A stretch of DNA of 64,000 nucleotides from Methylotenera_A sp031422335 (GTDB lineage: Bacteria; Pseudomonadota; Gammaproteobacteria; Burkholderiales; Methylophilaceae), in assembly GCA_031422335.1 (NCBI GenBank), contig JANOQW010000033.1, positions 1-64,000 of the forward strand, in the 5' to 3' direction. This document shows, piece by piece, positions 1-8,259 of the stretch; within the stretch, counting starts at the first letter, position 1; the number at the start of each line of letters is the position of its first letter. The position numbers and the translations under genes are program-made. The notes beneath the pieces are model-generated. The model worked only from the letters and a program-made list of their open reading frames with translations, was not told the DNA's origin and searched no databases.

Positions 1-146
1 ATAAATTTCCTTTTAAGTTTGGCGTCTCACAATGATTCGCTTCATGTATTGCATTATGCGCCCCAACCAAAAACTTACCCTATGCGCTTAGCGTAATAAT
101 GCCTAGTGATTTTACTTAAAAAGTTAGGTATTTGGCTATCATTGGC

Positions 147-185
147 ATGCTCGGCAAGCCTCATGGGTATTGGCTCACAGGGCAT
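147..185. repeat. 39-nt REP-like palindrome
   Basis: This is an imperfect palindrome with a left arm atgctcggcaagcc and a right arm ggctcacagggcat. It belongs to a dispersed family also seen at 10564, 11979, 33860, 41245, 58384 and 60065. It lies 17 nt beyond the stop of the minus-strand MORN gene, so it would be in that gene's 3' untranslated region. The rest of bases 1-202 shows nothing else I can name. Confidence 0.75.
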
Positions 186-202
186 ATGTTTTAATACATT
201 AA

Positions 203-664
203 TTACTGCTTAATTTCTTGGCCATCTACATAATTACTTTTGTATTTCACGCTACCGTCCTTATTCCACGCAGTTTCGGCGCCTTCTTTTTTGCCATTCA
301 CAAAATTGCCTTGCACGCGTTTTTGGCCGTTGTCATACCACTGCGTAAAGCTTCCGTGCTCGCGACCTGCCTTGTAATTGGCTTCTAGCTTAAGCTGGCC
401 ATTTTCATACCATTGGTTCCACACGCCATCCTCTTTGTCATCTAAATAGTTGGTTTGAATTTGTTTTTTGCCGCTGGGGTACCAAAAAACCTCAAGGCCC
501 TGTTTTTTACCTTTAATCACGTTGACTTCGTACTTTAATTTGCCATCGGCAAAGTATTTTTTTTGCGTGCCAGTAAAGTTTTTATCAAAAATGCCAGTTG
601 CAAAAACGGCAGAATTTGTACAGATTAAAAATAGCGCCGCAAAAAGTGTAATTAATTTTTTCAT
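203..664 (-). CDS. Secreted MORN-repeat protein (YwqK-like)
   Basis: The 153-residue product begins with a clear Sec signal peptide (about residues 1-22, ending VFA). The rest is five repeats of roughly 23 residues built on the pattern W/Y-Y-x-N/D-G-x-x-K...G, which is the MORN_2 pattern found in YwqK-family proteins. Some YwqK proteins are annotated as antitoxins, but no toxin partner is adjacent and this copy is exported, so that role is not supported. A structural or envelope-binding role in the periplasm is plausible. It is transcribed divergently from the downstream SDR gene across a 173-nt gap. Confidence 0.8.
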   Translation of the reverse strand: MKKLITLFAALFLICTNSAVFATGIFDKNFTGTQKKYFADGKLKYEVNVIKGKKQGLEVFWYPSGKKQIQTNYLDDKEDGVWNQWYENGQLKLEANYKAGREHGSFTQWYDNGQKRVQGNFVNGKKEGAETAWNKDGSVKYKSNYVDGQEIKQ

Positions 665-837
665 CGATATTGTCTATTATTTAAGAATAAAACATATGAG
701 TTTTTTACTGCGAAATTGTTCCCTGTTTTTATTATTTTGCTTAACGCTTAAACCAACAAAAAAGTTAACAATCTCTGCCTATGCTTTCTAAATTTTAGGG
801 CGCATAATTCATATTAAATAACCAGTTGGAGCACGAA

Positions 838-1524
838 ATGAACAGCGTTTTAATCACCGGTGCCAATCGCGGTATTGGCTTAGAGTTTACCAAACAATAT
901 GCAGCTGATGGTTGGTATGTGTTGGCATGTTGCCGCCACCCACAATCTGCAATGGCGCTGCAAGCATTAGCACAAAGCAATAATAATATAAAAATTCATG
1001 GCCTAGATGTAGCAGATTTTGCGCAAATTGATGCGTTGGCGTTGCAATTGAAACACGAAAATATCGATGTGCTAATTAACAACGCGGGCGTTTACCCCAG
1101 CAGCAGTTTTGGTGACACTGATTATCACGCATGGGCTGAAGGCTTTAAAATTAATAGCATGGCGCCGCTTAAAATGGCTGAGGCATTTGTACAACACATC
1201 ACGCGTAGCCAACTTAAACAAGTTGCTACGCTAAGCAGTAAAATGGGCAGTATAGACGACAACGGTAGTGGCGCAAGTTATAGCTATCGTGCCAGCAAAT
1301 GTGCGGTGAATATGGTAATGAAAAGTCTATCGATAGACTTAAAGCCTTATGGCATCAGCGTGGTAACGCTGCATCCAGGCTGGGTACAAACTGATATGGG
1401 CGGCAGTAACGCGATGATTAGTACTCACAGCAGCGTTGCGGGCATGCGGCAAGTGATTGTCAATACCAACTTAGCGAATACTGGCAGATTTATGGCCTAT
1501 GATGGCAAGGCCATTAATTGGTAG
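838..1524 (+). CDS. SDR family oxidoreductase
   Basis: The product is a 228-residue short-chain dehydrogenase/reductase. It has the NAD(P)-binding TGxxxGIG motif at residues 7-14, NNAG at 81-84, a serine cluster at 133-134 and the catalytic YxxxK at Tyr150/Lys154. The overall form resembles C-factor-like SDRs. I place the start at the ATG preceded by GGAG seven bases upstream; an in-frame TTG four codons earlier is less likely. Its substrate cannot be told from sequence. The 3' end overlaps the convergent acyltransferase gene by 11 bp. Confidence 0.88.
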   Translation: MNSVLITGANRGIGLEFTKQYAADGWYVLACCRHPQSAMALQALAQSNNNIKIHGLDVADFAQIDALALQLKHENIDVLINNAGVYPSSSFGDTDYHAWAEGFKINSMAPLKMAEAFVQHITRSQLKQVATLSSKMGSIDDNGSGASYSYRASKCAVNMVMKSLSIDLKPYGISVVTLHPGWVQTDMGGSNAMISTHSSVAGMRQVIVNTNLANTGRFMAYDGKAINW

Positions 1525-2701
1525 ATTTTAATTGATCACTCTGCACCGCTTTAAACGGCGCGCGCTCTTCCAACTCGGTGGTGTAAGCGGCAATACTCGC
1601 TTGCTCGCGCTGCAAAAATTGTTGAATCGCCGCTTCAAATTCTGGGTGCGCAATTTTATGGTACGAGCAAGTCGGCCGAGGCTCAAAGCCACGTGCTAGC
1701 TTGTGTTCGCCTTGCGCGCCACCTTCAAAATATTCAATTTTCTCGGCAATGCAAAATGCTTGCGCTTGGTAATAACACAACTCAAAATGCAAGCCAGAGA
1801 CAAATTGCGTCGCCCCCCAATAGCGCCCATACAACGTGCTTTGGTTATAAATATTGAGCGTACTGGCAACAGGTTTGCCATCAATTTCTGCCACAATCAG
1901 TAAAATATTTTGCGGCATGGTGTTGCCAATTTCTGAAAAAAAAGCGCGCGTTAAATATGGCGTAGAGTGATGCTCGCGATAAGTGTTACTGTAACAAGCG
2001 TAGAAAAAATCCCAATCACTTTCGGCTGCTTCTGCACCTTTAATATATTTGCACAGCACGCCCGCTGCCTGAATTTTTTTTCGCTCTTGATGAATTTTTT
2101 TGCGTTTATCGTGGCTAAGTGTGGTCAAAAAATCTTCAAAATTGGCGTAGTTTTTATTATGCCATCTAAACTGCACGCCTGTACGTTTTAGCCAACCCGC
2201 TGCATCTAGTTGCGCCGCATCTGCATCATCGGGGAAAATCACATGCGCGCTAGATAGCTTATGTTGCAGCATAGCGCCTTCCAGTGCCTCTATCATCAAC
2301 GCTTTTACTTTGTCATCGCACGCCAGTAAACGTGCGCTGGTAATGGGTGAAAACGGAATCGCTGATAATAACTTGGGGTAATAATCTAAACCGCTGCGCT
2401 GATAAGCATCGGCCCATGCCCAATCAAACACGTATTCGCCATAGGAATGTGACTTTAAATACAGCGGCATGGCGCCAACCAGTTGGTTATTTTTTTTAAC
2501 CACTAAAGGGTAAGGATTCCAGCCAGTGCCTTGGCCGACGCTGCCAGAATGCTCCAGCGCGCTTAAAAACGCATGGCTTAATAAAGGTGTGCCATCGGTG
2601 AGCGTATCCCATTGTTTAGCGTCAATTTCATCAAGGCTGGGGACAAGCTCAATCGAAATATCTTGTGCGTCATTTGGTTCTATATGGGATTGTTGTGGCA
2701 T
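1514..2701 (-). CDS. GNAT-like N-acyltransferase (COG3146 type)
   Basis: The 395-residue protein matches the FemAB/GNAT-like family formerly called DUF482 or 'predicted N-acyltransferase'. The most telling stretch is near the C-terminus, where FEGGAQGEHKLARGFEP is followed by a Tyr-His pair. These proteins are cytosolic and are thought to transfer an acyl or aminoacyl group, but the substrate is not known to me. No signal peptide or membrane segment is visible. It stands alone as a transcription unit, converging on the SDR gene with an 11-bp overlap of coding ends. Confidence 0.8.
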   Translation of the reverse strand: MPQQSHIEPNDAQDISIELVPSLDEIDAKQWDTLTDGTPLLSHAFLSALEHSGSVGQGTGWNPYPLVVKKNNQLVGAMPLYLKSHSYGEYVFDWAWADAYQRSGLDYYPKLLSAIPFSPITSARLLACDDKVKALMIEALEGAMLQHKLSSAHVIFPDDADAAQLDAAGWLKRTGVQFRWHNKNYANFEDFLTTLSHDKRKKIHQERKKIQAAGVLCKYIKGAEAAESDWDFFYACYSNTYREHHSTPYLTRAFFSEIGNTMPQNILLIVAEIDGKPVASTLNIYNQSTLYGRYWGATQFVSGLHFELCYYQAQAFCIAEKIEYFEGGAQGEHKLARGFEPRPTCSYHKIAHPEFEAAIQQFLQREQASIAAYTTELEERAPFKAVQSDQLKSTN

Positions 2702-2777
2702 AAAAATACTGTGAGCGTTTAAGCCAAAAAAATCAAGGTTTACTGCAGAAAATGATGTGGGTGTTACGACTGAAAAA

Positions 2778-3377
2778 CTAGATGGGGCGTTTGCGTGTAT
2801 TTGCGGCTTGCTTATTGACCTTGGCTTTACTTTTATCTTTAATGGCGGCTTCGGCTTCTAAAATCTTTTGCGCTTCCATTTTAGCTTCGGCGGCTTTTTG
2901 GCGTTCTATTTGTTTGGCTTGTGCTAGCTGTAATTCTTCTAGCGTAATCACTTCATCTTCATCAATATCCACATAACTGAAATGTCGCGCCACTTGCGGC
3001 AGGCAATGCGTGGCTTCATCGCGATCTAGCGAATCGTCATTATCTTTATTGCAATCATTAAAGCGCGCTTCCACACTTTGTTGCATGGCTTTACGTTTTT
3101 GGGCAATTTGATTATGTTCTGGGTCAGTCGATTTGGCGTAATCGCCCAGCGCTTTGCGCAAGCGGGCACGATCATCTGGGCTAAAATTGTGCTCTAAGGT
3201 TTGTTCTATTCCGCCGTCATTATTAGCGTTGTTACTGGCATCAGTATCTTCTACTACCGATTTATCTTCTGCCATTAAGCTATTTTTACCACCAGCAAAT
3301 GCTGGTACAGCCAAGCTAGTGGCGACCGCAAACAGTATTGGTGTACTTGCTAAATAAAAATGTGCTTTTAAACCCAT
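2778..3377 (-). CDS. Secreted EF-hand calcium-binding protein
   Basis: A signal peptide spans about residues 1-28 (ending AFA). Two EF-hand loops follow in the middle: the first uses Asn110, Asp112, Asp114, Ser116 and Glu121, and the second Asp137, Asp139, Asp141, Val143 and Glu148. Both keep the position-8 hydrophobic residue and the position-12 glutamate. The last 50 residues are rich in Ala, Lys, Gln and Glu and are probably helical or coiled-coil. The protein should act as a periplasmic or surface calcium binder or sensor. It is divergent from the ompR-type regulator across a 268-nt gap, so it could be a target of that system, but this is only inference. Confidence 0.82.
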   Translation of the reverse strand: MGLKAHFYLASTPILFAVATSLAVPAFAGGKNSLMAEDKSVVEDTDASNNANNDGGIEQTLEHNFSPDDRARLRKALGDYAKSTDPEHNQIAQKRKAMQQSVEARFNDCNKDNDDSLDRDEATHCLPQVARHFSYVDIDEDEVITLEELQLAQAKQIERQKAAEAKMEAQKILEAEAAIKDKSKAKVNKQAANTRKRPI

Positions 3378-3499
3378 TATTTTAAAAGTATCTCTCTTAT
3401 TATTTAATTTGTTTAGTTAACTTATTTACAATTAAACATTTAGTGCAGCCCATTACTATGAATTAATGTTGTAAATGCAATGTTTCATGCCGCCATAAG

Positions 3500-3519
3500 T
3501 TTGTAACTATTTGTAACAT
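3500..3519 (+). promoter_or_regulatory. Candidate OmpR-type binding site
   Basis: Two direct 10-mers, TTTGTAACTA and TTTGTAACAT, are placed head to tail with a 10-bp period. Tandem 10-bp half-sites with a TGTAACAT-like core are the known form of OmpR boxes in E. coli. The site lies between the divergent EF-hand gene and the response-regulator gene, so it may serve autoregulation or control of the EF-hand gene. Confidence 0.4.
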
Positions 3520-3645
3520 TTACTAATTTCACCAAATATGGACAAATACTATGACATAAAAGTTTCTACAATTATAGCTTTATTCAACCTTAAAACTTAT
3601 ACTCGCTTATTACAACCTTCTTTCAAACATGTGAAAGCAAACAAC

Positions 3646-4401
3646 ATGGCAGAAACAAATAAAAGTTCGTCTAGCAATACTGTAGCAACCAAAAAAATAT
3701 TGATGGTAGATGACGATGTGCGCATACGCGAGCTGCTGCAGCGTTACTTAACCGAGCAAGGCTTTAACATTAAAACCGCGGGCGACTCCAAAGAAATGGA
3801 CTTAGCACTGGCGGCCGATAGTTTTGACTTATTTGTACTAGATTTAATGCTGCCTGGCGAAGATGGCTTGGCGATTTGCCGCCGTTTGCGCGCTAATAAT
3901 GTTAAAACGCCTATTATTATGCTGACCGCGCGTGGCGATGAAGTGGACAGAATTATTGGCTTAGAAATGGGCGCCGATGATTATTTGCCCAAGCCGTTCA
4001 ACCCGCGGGAGTTGCTAGCGCGCATTAATGCAGTGATGCGCCGCCATGAATATAGCCCAGAATCTGATGCCGCAGGCAAATCTGAAGCGTTTAGCTTTGG
4101 TGAGTTTGTGTTCGATCCTTCTACCCGCAGCCTCAGCCGCAATGGCATGCAAATTACTATCACCAGTGGCGAATTTGCACTGCTAAAAGTATTTACCGAG
4201 CACCCGCGTCAACCACTTTCGCGCGACAGGCTAATGCAACTGGCGCGTGGCCGCGAGCTAGATGTGTTCGATCGTAGTATTGATGTGCAAGTATCGCGTT
4301 TACGCAGAATCGTAGAACCAGACCCGGCGCACCCGCGTTATTTGCAAACCATGTGGGGCTTTGGCTATGTGTTTATCCCCGATGGCGAAAGCACACATTA
4401 A
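3646..4401 (+). CDS. ompR: OmpR-family response regulator
   Basis: The 251-residue protein has an N-terminal receiver domain with acidic pocket DDD at 22-24, phospho-acceptor Asp66, Thr94 and Lys116. A C-terminal winged-helix DNA-binding domain of the OmpR/PhoB type follows (about 145-245, ending in the RYLQTMWGFGYVF signature). The downstream kinase is EnvZ-like, which supports the OmpR name. An open frame extends 36 codons further upstream, but those residues resemble no receiver N-terminus, and the ATG chosen here gives a normal length. The kinase starts about 45 nt after the stop, so the two form an operon. Confidence 0.88.
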   Translation: MAETNKSSSSNTVATKKILMVDDDVRIRELLQRYLTEQGFNIKTAGDSKEMDLALAADSFDLFVLDLMLPGEDGLAICRRLRANNVKTPIIMLTARGDEVDRIIGLEMGADDYLPKPFNPRELLARINAVMRRHEYSPESDAAGKSEAFSFGEFVFDPSTRSLSRNGMQITITSGEFALLKVFTEHPRQPLSRDRLMQLARGRELDVFDRSIDVQVSRLRRIVEPDPAHPRYLQTMWGFGYVFIPDGESTH

Positions 4402-4446
4402 AGAAACGCACCAATAGAATAGATAACGTAAAATAGATAACTCGTT

Positions 4447-5757
4447 TTGAAGTATTTACCGCGCACTTTACTTTCCCGCATTATGCTGCTGATCGCGCTG
4501 CTGTTGGCGATTAGCATTTATGCATCACTTAAAATTTTTGATTATTTTGATCGTGAACCGCGTGCCACCACGGCAGCCTTACAAGCGGTCACCATTGTTA
4601 ATTACACCCGTGCCTCGCTTATTGCTTCACATGAAGATAGACGTTTGGCGTTGCTGTCGGAGCTGTCAGGTCGCGAAGGCGTGCGTGTTTATGTAGCGGA
4701 TTTTTTGGAAGATATTGAACCACTGCCTAACGACCCATTTATTTATCTCATCGCGCAAAAAATTCGCGAACGGCTGGGCGTAGAAACCATCATCACCATT
4801 AATCATTACGGCATTCCAGGCTTATGGATTAGTTTTAATGTAGAACAAGATGATTTTTGGGTGGTGATTCCAAAAATTCAAGTCGATCGACCTTTTCCTT
4901 GGCATTGGCTGGGCTGGGGCGCTGTGGTGGGCTTGCTGTCATTGTTGGGGGCTTATTTAATTACGTCGCGCATTAATCAACCGCTTAATTTGTTGGTGTA
5001 TGCCGCCGATAGATTACGTAACGGTGAGCCTGCGCCGCGATTGCCTGAAGATGGTGTGGATGAGCTGCGCGAGGTAAGCAGCACCTTTAACCAAATGGCG
5101 GAATCTTTAGTGCGGCTAGATAGTGAGCGCACGTTATTATTGGCAGGTGTTTCGCACGATATACGTACGCCGCTGGCCAGATTACGCATTGCAGTCGAAC
5201 TGTTGCCAGATGAAGGCTGCGAAAACCTGAAACAGGGCATGATAGAAGATATTGCTGATATGGATAACATCATTCACCAATTTTTAGATTTTGTGCGAGG
5301 GGTTGAGGGTGAGCCCACCAAAATGATGGACATTAACGTGCTGTTGCAAGCGCTGCAAGAACGCCAAGCGCGTGCGGGTCGTGAACTTAAAGTCAATTTA
5401 AGCAGCACTTACTTTATCCCGTTGCGGCCACTGGCCATGCAGCGCTTACTGGATAATTTAGTCGGCAACGCTTATGCCTATTCCAAAGGGAAAGTAGAAG
5501 TCATCAGCAAAATTACTGCCGATAATATTGTGATTAGCGTGCTAGATAATGGCCCTGGCATTCCTGCCGAGCATGCGCAGCGCTTGTTGCGACCGTTTGA
5601 GCGCATGGATAGCGCGCGCAATAAAAATGAGGGTGGCAGCGGCTTGGGCTTGGCCATTTGCAACCGCATTGCAAAGCTGCATCATGGTAGTTTACAGCTG
5701 ATTAATCGGCCAGAAGGTGGCTTAGAAGCTCGATTATCGCTGCCTATTCAGCGCTAG
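4447..5757 (+). CDS. envZ: EnvZ-type sensor histidine kinase
   Basis: The protein is 436 residues with an N-terminal membrane segment (about 11-30), a periplasmic part of about 120 residues, a second membrane segment (about 153-173) and then a HAMP region. The phospho-acceptor His237 lies in VSHDIRTPLARLR. The ATP-binding domain shows N-box DNLVGNAY, G1 box DNGPGI and G2 box GSGLGLAI. It should phosphorylate the adjacent OmpR protein. The start codon appears to be TTG; the next in-frame ATG, 12 codons on, would trim the basic N-terminus typical of EnvZ. Confidence 0.9.
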   Translation: MKYLPRTLLSRIMLLIALLLAISIYASLKIFDYFDREPRATTAALQAVTIVNYTRASLIASHEDRRLALLSELSGREGVRVYVADFLEDIEPLPNDPFIYLIAQKIRERLGVETIITINHYGIPGLWISFNVEQDDFWVVIPKIQVDRPFPWHWLGWGAVVGLLSLLGAYLITSRINQPLNLLVYAADRLRNGEPAPRLPEDGVDELREVSSTFNQMAESLVRLDSERTLLLAGVSHDIRTPLARLRIAVELLPDEGCENLKQGMIEDIADMDNIIHQFLDFVRGVEGEPTKMMDINVLLQALQERQARAGRELKVNLSSTYFIPLRPLAMQRLLDNLVGNAYAYSKGKVEVISKITADNIVISVLDNGPGIPAEHAQRLLRPFERMDSARNKNEGGSGLGLAICNRIAKLHHGSLQLINRPEGGLEARLSLPIQR

Positions 5758-5779
5758 TTTCAGCTATATCTTTAAAAGC

Positions 5780-5933
5780 ATGCCCTGCAAGTCAATATCC
5801 ATGCGGGTTTCGCGAATGAATAACCAGTTTTGACGTGTAAATAAGCAACTTTAGTTGATATATTTCACGGGCAAGCCAAATACTGGCTTAGCTGGTATAT
5901 TCTGCGGTGATGACCCCTGCTGTTACAGGGCAT
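5780..5933. repeat. Expanded multi-arm palindromic element, copy 1
   Basis: The ends atgccctg and cagggcat pair and enclose 138 nt that hold several smaller hairpins. These are accag (5823-5827) with ctggt (5892-5896), gtg (5835-5837) with cac (5866-5868), caact (5846-5850) with agttg (5853-5857), and aagcca (5873-5878) with tggctt (5884-5889). The left third and the right 40 nt are nearly identical to the element at 7459. It lies between the convergent 3' ends of envZ and cysG. Confidence 0.75.
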
Positions 5934-5950
5934 TAAATTTTTCTCGACGC

Positions 5951-7357
5951 TTAAAGATTATTCGGTTTAAACCAATTCAGCGTTTCGCGCAGTTTTACCA
6001 CTTCGCCCACAATGGTCAAACATGGTGGTTTTAATCCTGCTGCTGCAACTTTATCAGCCAAATCGGCCAATGTTGCTGTTACCACGCGTTGCCTTTGTGT
6101 GGTGCCTTGTTGCACCACGGCTACTGGCATGGTGCTTGCCACGCCATGCTCAATTAATTTCTCGCAAATTTGTTTTAGCCCCACCAAGCCCATGTAAATC
6201 ACCACGGTTTGGTGCGGGCGGCTCATGGCGACCCAATCTAAATCTAGCGTTAACTCTTTGTTTTCGTTTGCTTTCAAATGCCCTGTAATAAACAAGCAAG
6301 CTTGCGCATGATCGCGGTGTGTAAGTGGAATGCCCGCGTAGCTAGAAACACCGTTTGCAGCAGTAATGCCAGGCACCACTTGAAACGGTACGCCATGTTG
6401 CATCAGCGTTTCAATCTCTTCGCCACCGCGTCCAAAAATAAACGGGTCACCGCCTTTTAGCCGCAATACACGCTTGCCTTGTAAGGCTAATTTTGCCAAC
6501 AATTCGTTAATTTCTTCTTGCGGCATAGTGTGCTGATCGCGCGATTTTCCAACAAAAATCAACTCAGCATCGCGCCGCACTAGCTCCATCACCTCGGGCG
6601 AAACCAATTTATCGTACACGCACACATCGCATTGCTGCATTAAGCGTAGCGCACGAAAGGTGAGTAAGTCTGGGTCGCCTGGGCCGCCGCCCACTAAAAA
6701 TACTTCGCCTTGATTTTTGTTTGCGTCTGCATCATGAATTAAACCGCTCAATTGTTCGCGCGCCGCTTGTTCTTGACCAGACAGTACGCGCTCAACAAAG
6801 CTGCCTTGCAGCACACCTTCCCAAAAAATTCGTCTAGCTTGTGTAGTGCCAAATTTGGCTTTTACTTGCTCACGAAACTCGCCTGCAATATCCGCAATGC
6901 GGCCATAAGTAGCGGGCAACATCGTTTCAATTTTGGCGCGAATATAGCGCGCCAACACTGGCGCGTTGCCTTCAGATGAAATGGCAATGACGACTGGGCT
7001 GCGGTCAATAATACTACCCATGGTAAAGGTGCATAATGCAGGTGCGTCCACTACATTCACGGGGATATTTTGCGCTTTTGCCGCGAGTGAAACCGCCTCA
7101 TTGACTGCCTCATCATCGGTCGCAGCAATCACCATACATGCGCCTTGCAGTTGAGTAGGCTCGAAGTTAGCTTGCACATATTTTATTTTTTCAGCAGAAA
7201 CTAAATCTTGCAGCTCGTGACAGATTTCAGGCGAATAGAGTGTGATTGCCGCGCTGGCTTTCAGCAACATGCTGACTTTGCGCATGGCGACATCACCACC
7301 ACCAATGACGACACAATGGCGATTTTTGATATTAAAAAAAATGGGAAGCGCTTGCAT
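5951..7357 (-). CDS. cysG: Siroheme synthase (trifunctional)
   Basis: The 468-residue protein has the full CysG layout. The N-terminal third is the precorrin-2 dehydrogenase/ferrochelatase with the Rossmann motif VIGGGDVAMRK near residues 16-26. The C-terminal half is uroporphyrinogen-III C-methyltransferase, with VGGGPGDPDLLT and RLKGGDPFIFGRGGEE. Together they convert uroporphyrinogen III to siroheme for sulfite or nitrite reductases, in the cytosol. The length is the usual one for CysG. No other sulfur or nitrogen assimilation gene is adjacent. Both flanks carry copies of the same unusual multi-arm repeat. Confidence 0.96.
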   Translation of the reverse strand: MQALPIFFNIKNRHCVVIGGGDVAMRKVSMLLKASAAITLYSPEICHELQDLVSAEKIKYVQANFEPTQLQGACMVIAATDDEAVNEAVSLAAKAQNIPVNVVDAPALCTFTMGSIIDRSPVVIAISSEGNAPVLARYIRAKIETMLPATYGRIADIAGEFREQVKAKFGTTQARRIFWEGVLQGSFVERVLSGQEQAAREQLSGLIHDADANKNQGEVFLVGGGPGDPDLLTFRALRLMQQCDVCVYDKLVSPEVMELVRRDAELIFVGKSRDQHTMPQEEINELLAKLALQGKRVLRLKGGDPFIFGRGGEEIETLMQHGVPFQVVPGITAANGVSSYAGIPLTHRDHAQACLFITGHLKANENKELTLDLDWVAMSRPHQTVVIYMGLVGLKQICEKLIEHGVASTMPVAVVQQGTTQRQRVVTATLADLADKVAAAGLKPPCLTIVGEVVKLRETLNWFKPNNL

Positions 7358-7458
7358 GATTAAACCGTTAAATAAACTAGCCTTATTTTAACGCGTGCGC
7401 ACTAAAAAACTAAAGTAAAACCTAAAACTAAGCAATTTAAATATAGCTATTGATTAAC

Positions 7459-7554
7459 ATGCTCTACAAGTCAATATCCATGCGGCTTTCGCGCATGAAT
7501 GACCAGCTTTAGCTGGTATATTCTGCGGTGATGACCCTTGCGGTTACAGAGCAT
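7459..7554. repeat. Expanded multi-arm palindromic element, copy 2
   Basis: This 96-nt element folds into a cloverleaf-like set of arms. The outer stem pairs atgctct (7459-7465) with agagcat (7548-7554). Inner arms are catgcg (7479-7484) with cgcatg (7492-7497), and accagct (7502-7508) with agctggt (7511-7517) around a two-base loop. A short ggt/acc hairpin lies at 7527-7536. It shares its left and right parts with the element at 5780 in the same orientation. It lies between the cysG start and the 3' end of the SRPBCC gene. Confidence 0.78.
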
Positions 7555-7582
7555 TGATTTTTACATATACTATTCAGGCATT

Positions 7583-7614
7583 AAAAAGCCCCCAACACTG
7601 CTGTATTGGGGCTT
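7583..7614 (-). terminator. Intrinsic terminator of the SRPBCC gene
   Basis: Read on the minus strand this is AAGCCCC paired with GGGGCTT followed by a run of five T. It begins 19 nt after the stop of the minus-strand SRPBCC gene. Confidence 0.85.
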
Positions 7615-7632
7615 AATTAAGCTCCTAGCGAA

Positions 7633-8157
7633 TTACTCTGAAATCTTTTTCAAATTTTCTAAGCCAGATTTAAAAATGCCGCCAATCGCTTCTTTTGCAG
7701 CTGCATCATCTTGGCCTTTAGCCCCCGGGTTTGCTGGGTCTTTACGTTTAAACATGGCGCGCCATGTCACCAAGCTTTTACCCTCGCCTACCGCTTCCAC
7801 TTTAAGCGTTGCGCCGTAATCACGCACTGGCAATACGCTTTCAGTGATTTCATATTTCATGGTCATGCCAGCCGCATCCAGCGTGGTGAGCACTTCATTC
7901 ACGTTACCACCATTATCTTTAATGCTTAAAACGCGCGTTGCGCCAACTTCAGCGGCTTTGCCGCTGGTGATATCGGTTTTTGCAATGGCTGGGTGCCAGC
8001 TCATATCGGCAAAACTACCAATTTTTGCCCATACTTTGTCGGCTGGGGCATTGATCTCAATGCTTTCTTTTAAGCGAATGGTTTCATCAATTGCCGCAGA
8101 GGCTGATGTGGCAATAAAAAATGTTGAAACAAATAATGTGGTGATGAGTTTATTCAT
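7633..8157 (-). CDS. Secreted SRPBCC-family protein
   Basis: The 174-residue product starts with a signal peptide of about 21 residues (ending ASA). It then reads as a START/polyketide-cyclase-like (SRPBCC) domain, with the usual opening ESIEINAPADKVWAKIGSF and a WHP motif. Such domains form a deep pocket for hydrophobic ligands. Periplasmic members are often found in methylotrophs and other proteobacteria, but the ligand here is unknown. It is a single-gene unit with its own terminator, convergent with nothing and divergent from miaB. Confidence 0.82.
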   Translation of the reverse strand: MNKLITTLFVSTFFIATSASAAIDETIRLKESIEINAPADKVWAKIGSFADMSWHPAIAKTDITSGKAAEVGATRVLSIKDNGGNVNEVLTTLDAAGMTMKYEITESVLPVRDYGATLKVEAVGEGKSLVTWRAMFKRKDPANPGAKGQDDAAAKEAIGGIFKSGLENLKKISE

Positions 8158-8259
8158 AAATATCCCTAAGTATTAAGTAAAAAGTCTAAAAATAGCAGGC
8201 AGTAATATACCTGATTTTAGGCGCAGTTTAAACATGCAGTTTGCGTTAAAATAGCATTT

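Noticed and set aside
3538..3645. A 36-codon upstream extension of the ompR-type gene.
   Set aside because: It does not look like a receiver-domain N-terminus and would take up most of the gap just after the proposed operator.
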